From Echinarachnius parma (Eukaryota > Echinodermata > Echinoidea > Clypeasteroida > Echinarachniidae), in NCBI GenBank assembly GCA_037951105.1, contig JBAMJV010003330.1, positions 1 to 64,000 of the forward strand: a stretch of 64,000 bases of DNA, read 5' to 3'. A program made the position numbers and the translations under genes. How positions within the stretch are numbered: position 1 is the stretch's first letter; each line of letters begins with the position of its first letter. The notes under the pieces were generated by a model. It was not told the origin of the DNA, ran no database searches, and saw only the letters and a list, made by a program, of their open reading frames with translations. Shown here one piece after another: positions 63,150 through 64,000 of the stretch.

Positions 63150-64000
63150 TATTTATTCAGTTTATTGACAATATAAAAACAGCCAATGGAAAACAGAAAT
63201 GGCAGAAGCCCGAACAAATGTATGTTTCCCTAATTATACAATTACAATCAATAAATACAACAAGTGTATAAAACAGCAAATGAATGCTTATTGCTTAATG
63301 ATAGTTACAATTGTACAATTAAAACATATTGAAGTTTTACACTCACTCAATTAACCAGTAAAAAGAGCTATACAATATGTAAATGTAACTTCAGAGCCTT
63401 TTTGAAAGACGTAAGGGAAGGGCTATTTATGATATACTGCGGAAGTGTATTCCAATCACGAGCTTTGTTTACATAAAATGAATTCATATAATAAGCTGTT
63501 CTAGAAAATGGTACGTTTAATTTCAATGAATGGTAATTTCTTCCAATCCTATCGATGCATATGTAAATTTGTGTGTATAGTTTACAAGCATCAAATTATT
63601 TTGTAATTTATAACAAGCAACCAATCTATAGTACAATCTTCTTTTTTCTAAGGTACATAATCCCATTTGATTTAATAATTGTTCATAATTATGAGGTTTC
63701 CCAATCACTACACATCATCCTAATGCAACGCTTTTGAATACGGCAAGTATAATTCTATGACTTTCCCAAGCAATACAACATTATTCTAAGCGTGATCTGC
63801 TTCATACAGTTGATTTAGAATATGTTGGGGACAATTAACAAATGATCTTCGTAACACACCTATAAGCTTATTACAAACTTTATATAATTCCTGACAATGG
63901 AATTTCCAATTCAGAGTATCATTTATAACAATGCCAAGATATTTTTCAGTATGTGTTATATATAATGCATATCTAGTTGAGTTCTGGTATTAAGAAAGTA
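63150..64000 (-). pseudogene. decayed 3' end of a CR1/Jockey-like LINE reverse transcriptase
   Basis: Read on the minus strand from the window edge: KYLGIVINDTLNWKFHCQEL, then after stops YEQLLNQMGLCTLEKRRLYY, then RTAYYMNSFYVNKARDWNTL and SFKKALKLHLHIV. These are the conserved C-terminal blocks of CR1/Jockey-group LINE proteins. The frame is broken by stops and shifts. The 3' end finishes in AATAAATAAA repeats near 63,150. The rest lies outside the window. Confidence 0.8.

Overview
The window is eukaryotic nuclear DNA that is AT-rich, intron-rich and crowded with transposons. It probably comes from a marine invertebrate deuterostome such as an echinoderm or hemichordate. That placement is an inference from four things: a Ngaro-type tyrosine-recombinase retrotransposon, a LINE remnant with a 2A-like motif, very many poly-G tracts inside repeats, and a POLR2E gene very close to the animal consensus. 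I saw no bacterial operons, no intact tRNA or rRNA genes and no CRISPR array.

Left half (6.8-27.7 kb, minus strand): all eight coding exons of POLR2E, the RPB5/ABC1 subunit shared by RNA polymerases I, II and III, can be assembled with GT-AG junctions and matching phases into a 211-residue protein spread over 21 kb. Its introns hold a LINE remnant with a 2A-like motif (12.2-13.6 kb), a duplicated tRNA-like element (14.1-14.6 kb), a regularly spaced 12-bp motif array (18.6-21.9 kb) and a 2.5-kb palindrome with a different transposon insertion in each arm (22.5-25.0 kb). Downstream (1-6.4 kb) there are only repeats.

Middle (28.1-36.1 kb): a tandem satellite of about 222-bp units, each carrying a poly-G run. 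It begins about 0.4 kb upstream of the POLR2E start codon and decays into the 3' flank of the next gene.

Right half (36.2-61.0 kb, minus strand): one giant multi-domain gene. Seven coding exons with consistent phases join an SGNH/GDSL hydrolase, a roughly 1,200-residue Pro/Ser/Ala/His hexapeptide tail, short basic exons, a PHD finger, an acidic 30-residue repeat array, a WRKY/GCM1-like zinc finger, a Mutator-like DDE transposase-like domain, a ubiquitin-specific protease (USP) and a Ulp1/C48 SUMO-type protease. A TATA box lies about 240 bp upstream of the first coding exon. The gene is now broken by a complete 6.9-kb Ngaro element (45,144-52,043) inserted antisense in the third coding exon, by a 1-bp shift inside the acidic repeats, and by a stop plus frame change between the USP and Ulp1 parts. 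This architecture is the best candidate here for an undescribed system, either a giant transposon or a domesticated descendant. I could not find its termini by eye.

The right edge (61-64 kb) has a short (TTA)n-ended retroposon tail, a MITE copy and, at 63.15-64.0 kb, the decayed 3' end of a CR1/Jockey-like LINE. Small inverted-repeat elements recur on both sides of the window, so most non-coding DNA here is mobile-element debris.
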